Source: Malus domestica
Lineage: Eukaryota > Streptophyta > Magnoliopsida > Rosales > Rosaceae
NCBI RefSeq assembly: GCF_042453785.1
Contig: NC_091675.1
Span: 36,436,501 to 36,500,500 of the forward strand
DNA: 64,000 bases
Direction: 5' to 3'
Every line of letters begins with the position of its first letter. Position 1 is the first letter of the stretch. Below, in pieces: positions 1 to 12,806 of this stretch. A program made the position numbers and the translations under genes. Under the pieces are notes generated by a model. It did no database searches. It worked only from the letters and a program-made list of their open reading frames with translations, and had not been told where the DNA came from.

Positions 1-3000
1 ATCAAACGATTTGACCTTTCTCTCATAAGACGCTTATAGCTCCCACTAGCTTGCTAAGATCCATGATGGATGGATCTCTACAACTTACATGTCTTGTGAT
101 TCATAGTTTTAGACATATATTATCAAGACTATCTTAATAATGGTTTCGGAAACCCATATTATGTCCAAACATTGAATCACCATTTAGTTGTAGCTAGCAA
201 TCTTCGAATTAATTGAAACCAAGACTATCTCAAAGATGGTTTCTTCAAAGTCAACCATTCTCTTTGATTGTAGTCACCTTAAGCTACCAATTAGCTTATG
301 AAGGTTTCATTATTTCGGGTTAAATGGTACTTTACCATTTCCTTGAGTATATATCGTATATGCACTCAATGTAGTCATAAGGATTTTCATTCTTATTTCT
401 TTCGAAGTAAGAGGTGTAACTCTATGACATAGTCATAAAGTTCAAACCATTCAACTGAGACGGTTTATAAATCCTTCTCGACTACCTTGGAGCTTTTGGT
501 ATAGGAACTAGGTTGTTATATTTGTTGATTACTTTCTTGTCTCACAAAGAACCTATTCTTTTGAGTTCTATCTTCTTCATTTGATCTTAGGCAAATCACA
601 TTGTAGGATTACAATGAACTACCCAACAAAACAGCATTTGTTAGTTGGTTTATAGAAGTGATATCCAAAAGTTAATTTAAGGATATCCCACAAGATTGTT
701 ATCAAACAAATATTGCTCATTAGCACACAACCCCAAATCTTAACATGCTTAAGATTTGTCTTTCTTTCCAACTACATCTTATGGAGTTATGAAAATTTTG
801 GAAGATCTTCTAATTGACAATCATATTGTTTTAGAAGTATATATATATCCTATATATGGGTAATAGATAACTTCTAACGAACCAAATCTTATTCGAGTTC
901 GTTCTTCTCCTAATGGAGAAATTCATTATCTTACGATGCTATTTTCCTTGATATCTATCAAGGAAACTCATCTAAAGTGTTACTTTTCCTTGGATCAAAT
1001 CTAAGGAGGTAATTACTTTAGATGTCTTACTCATCAACTTACATTACTTGAATTCTTTGAAACATTTTGCAAAGTATTCGGACTTGTGTTTATTCAAAAT
1101 AAACTATAGTCCAACCGAGAGTGATCTTCGGTGAATGTCATACAACATGAGTAGTATTATGTTTGTGGACAAGTGCCACTAACATCTAAGTGAATTAACC
1201 TCAACAACCTTGTGATTCTTTCTTCTTTCTAAAAAAAATAAAGATTCGAACATTTCGCCTCTATACAATTTTAACAAGAAGGCATTAGATCCGGATCTAA
1301 CGATCCAAAGCGTCCATCTATGACCAACTCGTAATTTATGTTTTTAGAGGTATCACAACTTTAGTTGGGATTAGTCACTACCTTGCAACCTTTTGGGTTT
1401 TAAGCATCATTGTATTCTAAACAGTTAACACTACCATATCATCTCTACTATAGTGATAATTAATTAGATTACAATAATCTAATCATTCATTAATAAAGAA
1501 CAATGTTTTGTCAAACAAAACATTTATCCATTTCACATAGTGACGGAATTTAGTTCCTTAAAATTGGAATATAAAGACAATCTATGTTTTTCGAATTTCT
1601 TTGGTAGTTCATATGAGGAAGTAAGTACCATCTACTTTCGCAGAGATCTACATTTGATTCACGTTTCGAATGTGAAGTACTTTCTCTTCTCTCATTTATC
1701 TTCTACTTCTTATTAGTCACACTTTTACAACGATTGTAAAACATAGTTACTAATACGGATTCAAGCATTCAAGTAGAAGAACCAACTGTTTTGAACTTTT
1801 CAAGAACAATTTACAACACCTTCGAAAGGTGTGTTCTTGACACTTGCAAGACATTTCTTGCAAATACCTCTTCCAATGTCCATCCTTTCATAAAGAAAGT
1901 TTGTTCCCTTGGAGTTATTTCGCTTTCTTCATTTGACTTCTCCTTTGACTACAATAGTCATGGTCCCTAAACTCCCACTATCTCTCTTGAAACTTATTTC
2001 AATTGTGTTATACACATCAAACAATTTGGAGAGTGTGTGGTTATTGTTCACTACATAGTTTACAATAAACTTAGTGAACCATTTGGATAGGGACACAAAG
2101 GTGAAGTCCTTGCCTAGTTCCCGTCTCTAGAAGTGTTTTAACACTTCAACACTTAATGATTCAAAATCATCATAAGTCCATGTTGATGGACTATTTTTGT
2201 CAACCAACCATTATGTTCTAAACATAATTACAAACTTTAAAGAGTTGTACAAGGCAACTCTTATTTCTTCACACAACAAATTGTAAGTGAAGAGTCATGG
2301 CACATTAAGTGTCCATGCCTTTGTGCTTTCTTCTCAAGTTCTTTGTTCATGTAACAAAGAAACAAGCACTAAGTGTTTGCATTGACTAAGGGTTGTTCAA
2401 AACAACTCATTATTTCTTCATACAACGATTTATAAGTGAAGAACTAATAACACTAAAATTGTCCTTTTCTTTATGCTAATCTTCGTAAGTTCCTTTGTTC
2501 ATTTAACAAAGGATTAAGCATTGGTTGTTTGTGTTGTCCTCTTCATGATAGACTTTTCTAACATGTTCTTCCAATGATACATTATCATTAGGAAGATTGT
2601 GAGGATGAGACTACTTAGATACATATGCAATCCTTTTAAGACAATCTTTGGGATTGTGTTACCAAGTCCAGAAACTAAAGCATTCTGCTTTTCTTTGTCA
2701 AGGTTTTGGATAGCGTTTGCAAATATATTGGTAAACAAATACATAACGAATATAAATGGATTGATTTTAAGCCATTTGATTCGGGTCTTTAAATCAAATA
2801 GCACCACCCACTATTTTTGGCAAATTCCATATCCCTCATTGGAATTCGAGAGTTTTGGATGAAACTCCTAGTAGGTTATGGGAGGCTTACTATTACCAAG
2901 CCCACCTCACAATGATATGATATTGGCTAACATTAATAATAATGAGAGAGTACGCTTACTCATTTGCAACTAATGCAAGTACCCATCTAATTTGGCCTCT

Positions 3001-5053
3001 AGAGAATGTCACCTCACAATGATATGATATTGGCTCCATTGCACTTAGTTAAGTCATTCCCACCATGCTTAGTTCATGAAGGGGTTCAAGAATAGCCTCA
3101 CGATGATACGATGTCGGCCATCCTCGTTGCCTACACTCACCTCATCATATGTGTATGGATTCCTCCTGAGTATAAGCATGCACTTTGTACTCCCCCATGA
3201 TAGGGTGAAGCCGGTGTACAAGTCATAAACGATTGGATCCCACCACGGTGGAAGGCCTACGAAAGAGTGTTCTAAGCACTCTCACGCTTATCAACTTAAT
3301 AATGGTTTGGTTGAGGGTTTTAGGTCTCATCACATATAAACATACATTTTAATCTCTATTAAAACTATTTTGGTCCTATTACAACTATTGGTCCATATGA
3401 TTGTTTTTAGTTGTATATAATACTCCCACTATGCTTATAAAACAGTTTTTAAAGCAAGAGTATATGATACTACTAACATAACCTTTGCATTCATTTGATG
3501 GACTATATAGTTGCCTTAGGGCCTTAGGATGACTATGAACCTTTGTTTAGATTCAACACGAGCCTTGTGTTGAATCTCGGTCTAGGAATGGTGATTGATT
3601 TTAGTTACGCGTTTAATCACATTAAGGCGTGTTGTCTTAGGGGCGTTGGACCCAACTACTTCATTTTCATGCATATCATATAAAGCAAGAAAGAAGTACT
3701 TCAAAGTAAAGGTGAGCTTATGCTCATTACAACATTTGCATAAAACAAATTACTTTAAAGTAAAGAAGGGCTTATGCCCTTTTACAACATTTGATCAAAT
3801 CAAATTACAACCAAAATCTAATCTACACATTCCCATGGTTCAAACAAATTTGAAACGGTCTTTCACATAGCTCAATTATATTAGGCTTAGGTTCATAATC
3901 ACCCTTTAATTAATTAACACTTTAACTAATTAAATTGAATGCAACATTTTCATTTGGTTTTTGTATCCATAAAATCGATTTAAATGGAGCTAAACAAAAT
4001 GAAAATCCAATTCTCATTTAAAGAGACAAAACAATTTTGTTCTCTACTTAATTTGGGCCATAAAGCAATAACCACAACATTTGGGCTATCTTGCAATTAA
4101 CCTCAACTTTTGGGCTATATTGCAAAACTTTTGGGGTCACTTTGTAAAGACACAAAAGTCCACTACTTCATGTAATTACAATAGAACCCAAAATTTAATC
4201 AATGTAAAAACTTCATTAAAGGAGCAAAACAATTTGTCCTTTAGCGTTTTTGGACCTAAACGTAAAAACGTAAACTTTTGGGCCAAAGTGCAAATACACA
4301 AAAGTATCAAAACTTTATGTAATTGCATAAAAGACCCAAAAGAACCCTAATAATAAGGTGGCCGGTTTTGGAGTGTTAGTCCACAAAAATTTTGAAATTT
4401 TTTTTCAACAAATTCATAAAGCCTTGCAAGTGGTTTGTGACATAAATACATGTAAGTGGTGTGTAAGGTGTGTAAGGTGTGTAAGTCTTACACACCCATC
4501 ACAATTTCTATCACCTTTCAAAAAATATTAATGTTTTGATGATAGATATTTCACACCAATCAACACAAAACAAAGACTTTATGAAATTAATCAAAACTTT
4601 GAATCAAAACACAAACCTTTTTGTTCTTGGCAAAAATGTCAAGAACAATGAAGAACATTCATGAAAAACCCAAAATTTTTCCATGAACTTTTTCCACCCA
4701 AAAACATTCCAAAACCATTCAAACTTTAGGGAAATAACATCTAACCAAACTAGGGTACATAGGGGTTCCAAAAGTCACTTGAAAACACTTTTAACAAGTC
4801 AAACAAGAACCCAAAAATCCACCCTTTGGATTTGGCCGAAAATCCCCAAAGTCATGGCACCAAATTTTAGCTCCAATATTCATGCTCATATGAACTACAT
4901 CTACAACATTTGAGATGGCAAATTTTCTAACAAAATTTACATTCAAAGAAACAAGAATAAAGCTTGTAACAATTACAACTTTTAAATCACAAACTATGAA
5001 CCACAAAACCCAAAAGCATTCACCAACTACTAGACCTAGGCTCTGATACCACT
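1..5053 (-). mobile_element. Internal region of a non-coding LTR element (LARD-like), truncated by the window edge
   Basis: This is the interior of an LTR retrotransposon read on the minus strand. It starts at the primer binding site next to the LTR at 5054-6836 and runs off the left edge. No reading frame over about 100 codons and no gag, protease, RT or integrase motif is visible on either strand, so it is either a large non-autonomous derivative or very decayed. A phrase containing 'cctcacaatgatatgat' recurs near 2907 and 3009, with a variant near 3097. The second LTR is outside the window. Copia is a guess from the LTR ends and initiator-Met primer site; chromoviruses share that primer. 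Confidence 0.6.
5039..5051 (-). other. Primer binding site, tRNA-iMet type
   Basis: Read on the minus strand this is TGGTATCAGAGCC, the standard complement of the 3' end of plant initiator methionine tRNA. It lies two bases inside the LTR that begins at 5054, which fixes the element's orientation as minus. Confidence 0.85.
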
Positions 5054-6836
5054 TGAAGGAATATTTTGTGAAAACATGTTCATTTAAGCAACATCATATA
5101 GCATGCAATTAACAATTAAAGGCGGAATCATGCTAGCATGCACTTAAAAACAAAACATTAACCAAGAAATTCAAAGCCTAGTAGATTGGTGAACCATTAA
5201 TCAACTCAAAACAAAGTGAGTTGAAATTTATACCTTTGAAGATTCCTCTTTGCATAAGCAAAGGCTAATCACCCAAAGAGAGGGCCTTCATTCCTTGCAT
5301 CTTAAATCTATGGATTTGGATGGAAGAATAGGTTTCTCCAAGTTCCCAAAATAGGGAACCTCTAAGTCTCTTCACCAAGGTTAGATTGTAGAAGAAATGA
5401 GTGACCTTGGAGTAGTAGGATTGCTAGATGTACCCTCCAAGGTGACCTTCCTCCTAGAGAGAAAAGGAGAGACATGTTCTCACCAATTTTCTCCAAAAAG
5501 AAGCCTTAATGAATTTTAGGCTATAAAGTCATTTATATAGTCACTTCTTTAAGTGACCTAAATAACCAAAACCCTAATTCATCACTTCATGACCGGCCAC
5601 CTAAAGGGATTTGGGCTTTTGGGCCTTTTTGAATCTTTATTCATTAAATTGTCATACAACTTAAGTTAATGGGCTTGACGTTCGAAGCCCATTGGGCCTT
5701 AAGGTCCAAAACTATCCCGAGGTCTTTAACGAACTTATTCGTTTGATTAATTAACATATTAATTAATCCTTGCCATAAATAATTAAACCATTTAATTATT
5801 CTTACTCATCTCCATTGTTTCTTCAATCTTCACCTTTTATGGTGTGCGATCCATTAGGTTCCTTTTAGCGAGGCAGTGGGCGATTAAAACCATTTTACAT
5901 CGATTGTGAATTGAAACTTACTTTCAATTCTCCCTTTAGTGATTACACACATTTAGGGCTTCCACAAACCATGAGTGACACCTAGCAGCATATCATGGTT
6001 ACCCAAGCTAATCAGAAGAGGTTAGAGAACCTATTCAGTTTGGGATTACAAATGCAATACGGTCTTTCTCTAATCTAATACTCTTGACCACATTGTTTGG
6101 TTTGATAGTTTATAAGTTCATGTCTACTATCCAATGTGATTCGTGTGCTTATATGATTACCTTGAATATGATTCGGAACGCATTCCCAAATCTCATTCAT
6201 ACTCTGGCCAGAGATTCTAAATCATATCATAGAGTATTCTCCCTCAAACAGTTTGAAGGTTAGAGATCCCTTGTTGCGCATTCACTTCCCTCCATGGCTA
6301 AGTGGCTTAACCCCAACGATGTCGTGGACACCCTCCTGATGGAGTGACTTTGACATAATCAAAGATCAAGGACTTAACCACAAGACAACTATGATGCCTC
6401 AGGTCAAAGGACTACTTTGCATTATCCCAACCATGAGTTCTCATGTGACATGAGTATGAGAACTCTTCGTCGATCACGTTCAGTGAACTCATTCTCTATT
6501 GAGCACCTACGTACTTGTCTTGATGTCACACACACCAATGACTCGAGACTAGTCACTCTCCCTGAGAGAAGACACAGTACGTACCGATCTTAACGGACTG
6601 TCAATGCCCAATTGACAATCCTATGATCAGGAACATTTAAGATGTGTCTACGAAAGAATGGTCTCATGAATCTAACTTCATTAGATTCCTTGGACTTTAT
6701 CGTTTAAGCATATAACATTTATATGAGACGGCTCAAACAATAATCTTTGCCCCTTTATATTAAACTAGATTAGTTTAACATGTGAAATGTCCGTAAAGTA
6801 TCATCACATGATTGGTTTTAGGGCACATTTCCAACA
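5054..6836 (-). repeat. 5' LTR (1783 bp) of the minus-strand non-coding element
   Basis: In the element's orientation it begins TGTTGGAAATGTGCCC at 6836 and ends ATTCCTTCA at 5054, with short imperfect inverted ends (TGTTGGAA / TGAAGGAA). It matches the solo LTR at 28546-30456 in several blocks, including the stretch ending in 'ggggttaagccacttag'. The sequence after 6836 switches directly into Tat-type protease coding sequence, so the element is inserted in the Tat element. The flanking 5 bp on this side are CCAAT; the matching copy would lie outside the window. Confidence 0.85.
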
Positions 6837-6841
6837 CCAAT

Positions 6842-9800
6842 AACTCCAAGAGAAAAATCCAGCAGGCGAGATCGGTCAATCAGGTTCAAGCCATGGATGT
6901 TATACCTGGACCAATCGTCAACTTCACCAAGCAGGACGCTGAGGGAGTAGGTTTTCCCCACGTCAACGCCCTAGTGATTTCTGTACAACTGGCCCACGTC
7001 ATCGTTGATAGAGTCATGGTGGACAATGGTAGCTCAGTCAACCTCCTACAACTGTCAGTCAACCAAAAGATGGGCATGGAAAGCACGATCCAACGCAAAG
7101 CATAGGTCTTGACCGGATTCAACGGACTTACCTCAACTACCATTGGCACTATCACACTCGACGTAACCAGCCCGCTGATTGTCTTATCGCAGACCTTCAT
7201 GATCATCAGTGACCCATCTCCTTACAACGGGATATTAAGCCGACCTTGGCTAGTAAAGATTGGAGCTGTGACCTCAATCAAGTATTAGAAAATCTGATTT
7301 CGTATCCTAGGAGAAGCAGTCAGAGAAATCAAATGCGACCAGGCCATGTCTAGATGATGCACTTTACAAGTTCTCAAGGAGTCGAAGAAGAAGTTTTTCG
7401 CCCCAGCAATAGCAACTGAAGTGCAAAAAGACGACTTTACCTCCGCCAAAGAGCAATTAACACAGGCAGGTCAAAAAGATGGCATTAAGGTCGACAATGC
7501 CCTGAAAGATGAATCAAGATGGAAACCCGAAGAAGACGCCGAAAACATCATTCTTGACCCCTCACCAGCCGGAAAAGACAGCTAGAATTGGATCACGTTT
7601 AAGCCCAGCGGAAAAGGAAGAACTCAAGGTTTTCCTTAGGGAAAATCATGACGTTTTCGCATGGTCACCCTCTGATATACCTGGCATTGATCCAGTGATA
7701 GCTTGTCGCAAGCTGCATGTCGATCCCACTGCCAAACCTGTGATCCAAAAAAGGCAACATTTCGTACCCGAGCTACTGGAGGCCGGATTCATTGAGAAAG
7801 TGGCACATTCACCATGGCTGGCCAATGTCGTGCTAGAATTGAAAAAATAGAAAGGCAAATGAAGAGTATGTATGGATTACACCGACCTCAACAAAGCATG
7901 CCTTAAAGACAACTATTCGGTTCCTCGAATCGACCTTTTCATTGACTCAATATCTGGGAACCAGTTGCTCAGCTTCTTGGACGCATATTCAGGCTACAAT
8001 CAGATTGCCATGCACAAGCCTGATAAAGAAAAGATTGCATTTGTGATCGAGTGAGGCACATAATGCTACAAGGTCATGCCTTTTGGTCTCAAGAATGCAT
8101 GAGCAATCTACTTGGGGCTCATAAACACGATGTTCAAGAAGCAGATCAGAGTCACCATGTAAGTCTACATCGACGACATCATGGTGAAAGGCAAGCAGGG
8201 GTCATACCACATTCGCAACTTGGCAAAAACTTTTGCCATTCTTCGAGAGTACAACATGAAGCTCAACCCAACCAAGTGCACATTTGGCGTCTCCTCAGGC
8301 TGATTCTTAGGGTACCTTATATCATAACGAGGAATCGAAGCTCATCCAAGGCAGATCAAAGCGATCTTGGACATGAAATCGCCTACAACTCTGAAAGAGA
8401 TCCAAAGTCTGACCGGATGAGCAGTCGCACTCAATCACTTCCTTTCGCGATCTACCGACAGATGCAAGCCCTTTTTCAAGGCCATAAAAAGGCGTAGAAG
8501 GACAAGTGAGACAATGAGTGCAAAAAAACATTTCAGGACCTGAAGCAGTACTTGACATCACCTCCACTACTATCCAAACCGGAAGCAGCGGAGAACCTAT
8601 ACATCTATCTGGCGGTATCAGAAGTAGTAGTAAGTTATGCCCTCATACGAGAAGAGATAGGGGCCCAAATGCCTGTATTCTACACATCCAAAGCTCTCAT
8701 CGATGCAGAAACCAGATACCCGAAGATCAAAAAATTAATTTTGGCGCTAGTTGTTGCAGCTTGAAAGCTCAGACCCTACTTTTAAGGGCATCCGGTCATC
8801 GTCATGACTCAATACCTATTGCGATCAGCTTTGCATAGTCCAGATGCTTCTTAGCGAGTAATGAAGTGGGCATTGGAACTTGGTCAATACGGCCTAGCAT
8901 ATCAACCCCGCACGGCAATAAAAGCCCAGGCATTGGCGGACTTCATAGCAAAATTCACCCCAAGCCTGAAGGATGCAATAACACAACCCAAAATTGCCCC
9001 GGAGGTAGCCGAGCTTGCCATAGTCGTACCTACCCCACCTGATGAAGATTTTTGGCATTTGCAAGTCGATGGATCATCCAACCATCAAGGATCGGGAGCA
9101 GGCCTAGTTCTCACTACCCTAGACAGCTCAATACTCGAGTAGGCGATCACACTGAGCTTCAAAGCATCAAACAACGAAGCAAAGTATGAAGCCCTACTTA
9201 CAGGTTTCCGATTGGCAAAAGACCTAGCGGTGAAGAAGCTCGCAATCTATTTTGATTCCCAACTGATCACCAACCAAACTTCAAGGGAGTACGCAGCAAA
9301 ACATCCAAGGATGGCCCGATACCTCGAGAAGGTACGAGAGTAGCTAGCGACGTTCCAAGCGTACACACTCACTCAGGTTCCACGGGCAGAAAATGCCTAT
9401 GCAGACGCATTGGCAAGCCTAGGCTCTGCATTAGACCATCAGCTCAGACGCTCAATCCCGGTCGAGTACCTGGAGAAGCCAAGCATAGATGAGGAACTAG
9501 TAGGTAAGTGGCGCAGATTAGCATGACCTCGAGTTGGCAAGATCCCATCATCGACTACATAGTCAATCAAATGCTCTCCACAGATAGACTGGAGTCTAGG
9601 AAGCTCCAAATAAAGGCAGCATACTACGACATGTAGATTGGCATGTTCGTTCAAAGATCCTTTTCAGGACCACATCTCCGCTACCTATCGCCTCCCGATG
9701 ACCTGAAGATTCTTAGCTCAATCCACGAAGGCGTTTGTGGAAACTACTCTGGAGGTCGATCTTTGGCACAAAAAGCTCTCAACGCTGGTTATTATTGGCC

Positions 9801-10767
9801 AACCATGCATCAAAATGCTAAGGAGTATGTACAAAGGTGCGACAACTGCCAGCGCTTCAAGCCCGTGCCCGCACTACCTGCCAACGAACTCCATTAGCAA
9901 ACAAGCTCATGGCCATTCATGCAATGGGCGATTGACTTGGTAGGACCAATGCCGCCTGCTACTGGGGGTAGAGGCATGATGATCGTAGCGACTGACTACT
10001 TCACCAAATGGGTTAAAGCCGAACCCATGACCATAACTACCCAGATGGACATAAAGCGCTTTATATGGAAGAACATCATCTGCCGCTTCAGTATCCCACA
10101 CTTCATCGTCACCAACAATGGCCCACAATTCGTGGGCAAAGACTTGGCAAGATTCTTTGAAAAATATGGCATCAAGCAGCACATGTCCACGCCCCGATAC
10201 CCACAGGGCAACGATAGGCCGAAGCATCTTACAAGATTATCCTCGACTGCCTTAAAAAGACCTTTTCAGACAAGAAGGGCAAATGGCCAGACGAGCTCCC
10301 TGGTGTTCTATGGGCATATCGCACCACCAAAAGGCGAGCAACCGGCGAGACTCCATTCTCCCTGGCATATGGTTCTAAGGCAATCATTCCTCCCAACGTC
10401 TTAGTGCTAAACATTACCACTGTACTACCTAACCTTGAGCAAAATGAAAAGGAGATGGTCACCAACTTAGACCTAGCAGAGAAAGCGCGCGAGAAGGTTA
10501 TCACCCACATTACGGCCTATCAACATCATCTTTTCTCCAGCTACAACAAAAGGATAAAAATTCGGCAGTTCCAACCAGGAGACTTAATCCTTAGAAAAGC
10601 TTTCATCACCGCTTGACGGGAAAGCTCTAAAAAGATGGCTCCCATCTGGAAAGTCCATAGAAAATCAGTCGAGTAGGCAAAAAGAAAAGCTACACCCTCA
10701 CCACCATAAACGACAAAGAAATCGACAAGCAGTGGAATGCCTACAACCTGAGAAAGTACTATGTGTG
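6842..10767 (+). pseudogene. Tat-type gypsy pol: protease, RT, RNase H, integrase (inactivated)
   Basis: The reading frame is broken many times by stops and shifts, but domains can be followed in order. Protease is at about 6880-7110 with VDNGSSVNLL, where Tat elements normally have DGGSS. RT runs about 7600-8480 with DYTDLNKAC at 7875, an aromatic SGYNQ motif and a YIDD catalytic box at 8167-8178. RNase H follows at about 8540-9420. The integrase zinc finger (about 9720-9870) reads HEGVCGNYSGG, so the second zinc histidine is now tyrosine. The integrase core begins at 9919; its second catalytic Asp is Asn (IVTNNGPQF). A basic C-terminal tail ends near 10767. Gag is absent because the minus-strand element cuts in just upstream. 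It cannot make functional enzymes. Confidence 0.85.
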
Positions 10768-10984
10768 ACCTCTTATCATTCCTTGGACCCTATTCAAGAC
10801 AAGAAAGTTTGAAGACTCAAACAGCTCGACGAACAAAGACCTCGCATGCCAAAGATTATCAGTTGTTATGCCATTTACGCCTACAAGCAAAGTTAATAAA
10901 AGCCTCTATCTTCAACGAAGATTGAAGGATTTATTGACAAGCCTGGGCCAAATGCATAAACAAACTAACTACCTCATACAATAA

Positions 10985-11545
10985 GCAGAAAACACCCTCT
11001 GCCCGACGAACATGGTGCAAGACACCCGCCACCCTGCAGAAATGATGGCAAAACACCATCCGCCCGACGGACATGGTGCAAGATACCCGCCGCCATGCAA
11101 ACATGGTGAAAAACACCCTCTACCCGGCAGACATAGTGCAAGACACTCGCTGCACTGCAAACATGATGAAAAAACACCTCTTCCCAATAGACATGGTGCA
11201 AGCACCCGCTGCCCTGCAGACATGGTGAAAAACACCATTGGCCTGACGAACATGGTGCAAGACACCCGCCGCCCTGCATACATGATGAAAAAACACCCTC
11301 CGCTCGACGAACATGGTGCAAGACATCCACCGCCCTGCAGACATGGTGAAAAACACCCTCTGCATGACGGACATGATGCAAGACACTCGCTACCCTACAA
11401 ACATGGTGAAAAACACCATTTGCCCGGCAGACATGGTGCAAAACACCCGCTGCCTTGTAAACATGGTGAAAAACGCCCTCTGCCCTGTAGACATAGCGTA
11501 AGATGCCATTTGCCCTACAGACATAGCATAACCACCCCTATGATA
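10985..11545 (+). repeat. 60-bp tandem array (two alternating 30-bp half-units) after Tat pol
   Basis: About nine copies of a 60-bp unit alternate 'acatggtgcaagacacccg' and 'acatggtgaaaaacaccct' half-units; 'catggtgca' recurs near 11011, 11072, 11132, 11192, 11251 and 11311. Because the period is a multiple of three, several frames stay open on both strands (228 codons on +, 155 on -). The translations are just a His/Pro/Cys-rich repetition, so they are not called genes. The array follows the end of pol by about 220 bp. Confidence 0.9.
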
Positions 11546-12790
11546 AGCAGAAGGCACCATCTGCCCGTTCAGACATTACGTATCTGGAATATCCAAACGT
11601 GGATAGGTAGTACGACTGCTCAGTTTCCCCTGATGTTAGCGACCACCTGCGTTGAACGACTCCTAAAATTGGCCACGATAGTCATTCCACTAGAATAGAC
11701 TTAGCCAACAGAAGGATTCAATTCTGCTGGATCCCAGGTCTCTAACCAGAAGAGACAATTAAGTGCAGGACCCCTGCCCATGAAAGATGTCCAAGATGGT
11801 CCGTCCTCGACGTGCAAATCTTTATGAGTGGCTTGATTTCAAAATGTTGCAATACTAGTTAAGCGACCTGCGGAATCAAAGCTGCAACTCGGAAGGATAT
11901 GACCTCTAATGAGCGACTTTGCCTACACCTTACGCCAAAGAATGCCTCCGAGAGCCAAGGATGAAGCCTGAAGTGGTCACGCGGGTTGTCTGCTTCTGTA
12001 AGTAAGATGCCCGGCCGACGACCCTACTGCTATATGCCCAAGGCAGCCCACAAGTCAGAACTTATACCTGCCATAACTACGCGTACTCGCCTGTTTACTT
12101 ATAAGTAGTGCTTTCGGCCGACGGTCTATGGTTCAGGTTTTGCTGGGACAAAGTTAAGTGTCATGACTATAGTGGCTATGCGGACTTCCTCTGCTTCCAA
12201 AGAGAAGCACGAGTTCGGTCGACAGTTCTATAAGTCAAAAATCTCACAACATGCCTCAGGAGGGCCATGGCTCAAGAAGCCACAAAGTCAAGTGTCATAA
12301 CTATAGTAGCTACGCGGACCTCCTCTGCTTCCTACGCGTAGCATGAGCTCGGCTAACAACTCTATAAGTTAAAAATCTCACATTTTTTTCCTCTTGCAGG
12401 TAAAGCTTACGAAGCTACCCAAAGCCAAAACTAAAGCCTAAAGTGACCACGTGAGTCAACTGTTCCATCGGAGTAGACCACTCAACTTCCTATCCTACGG
12501 GACAGTTTTGTAAATCAACTCAAGCAGGCAAGGCTCCCAAAGCCCCAAAGCCGAAACTAAAACCTAAGTGACAACGTGGGATCAACTGCTTCGTTGAAGT
12601 AGCTCACCCAGTCGCCCGTCCTACGATAAAGTTTTGCAAAAGACATGGCGAAATAGAAAGATGAAGCAAAAACAAGGAAAGTTGTTTATTAAATTTCTAG
12701 CAGATTGATAAATTGGCTCGAAGGCTGACAAAGTTCAAGCAAAGCAGAACAAAAAGAAAAAGGAAAAAAATCCTAAGTCTAAGCAAAAAG
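11546..12790 (+). other. Tat element non-coding 3' region with short duplications
   Basis: No gene is seen. Two diverged copies of a segment of about 95 bp lie at about 12157-12250 and 12294-12385; both contain 'ctatagt(g/a)gct', 'cctctgcttcc' and 'ctataagt(c/t)aaaaatctcac'. Another pair lies at about 12415-12470 and 12540-12600 ('gccaaaactaaagccta' / 'gccgaaactaaaaccta'). This is the spacer between the two converging coding blocks of the Tat element. Confidence 0.6.
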
Positions 12791-12806
12791 ACTACTCATT
12801 AGCAAC

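Noticed and set aside
5039..5051. tRNA-like sequences at 5039, 21421 and 37018
   Set aside because: Each is an 13-18 base primer binding site beside an LTR, not a tRNA gene.
1..5053. Possible decayed Copia RT on the minus strand
   Set aside because: Scanning for the usual Copia motifs (YVDD box, integrase core) gave nothing convincing, so the region is left as non-coding.
10985..11545. Regular short repeats resembling a CRISPR array
   Set aside because: There are no unique spacers; both half-units are repeats of each other, and the setting is a plant retrotransposon.
11012..11698. 228-codon + strand ORF and several minus-strand ORFs over the 60-bp array
   Set aside because: They are products of a repeat whose length is a multiple of three; the translation is only the repeat and no start context or domain supports them.
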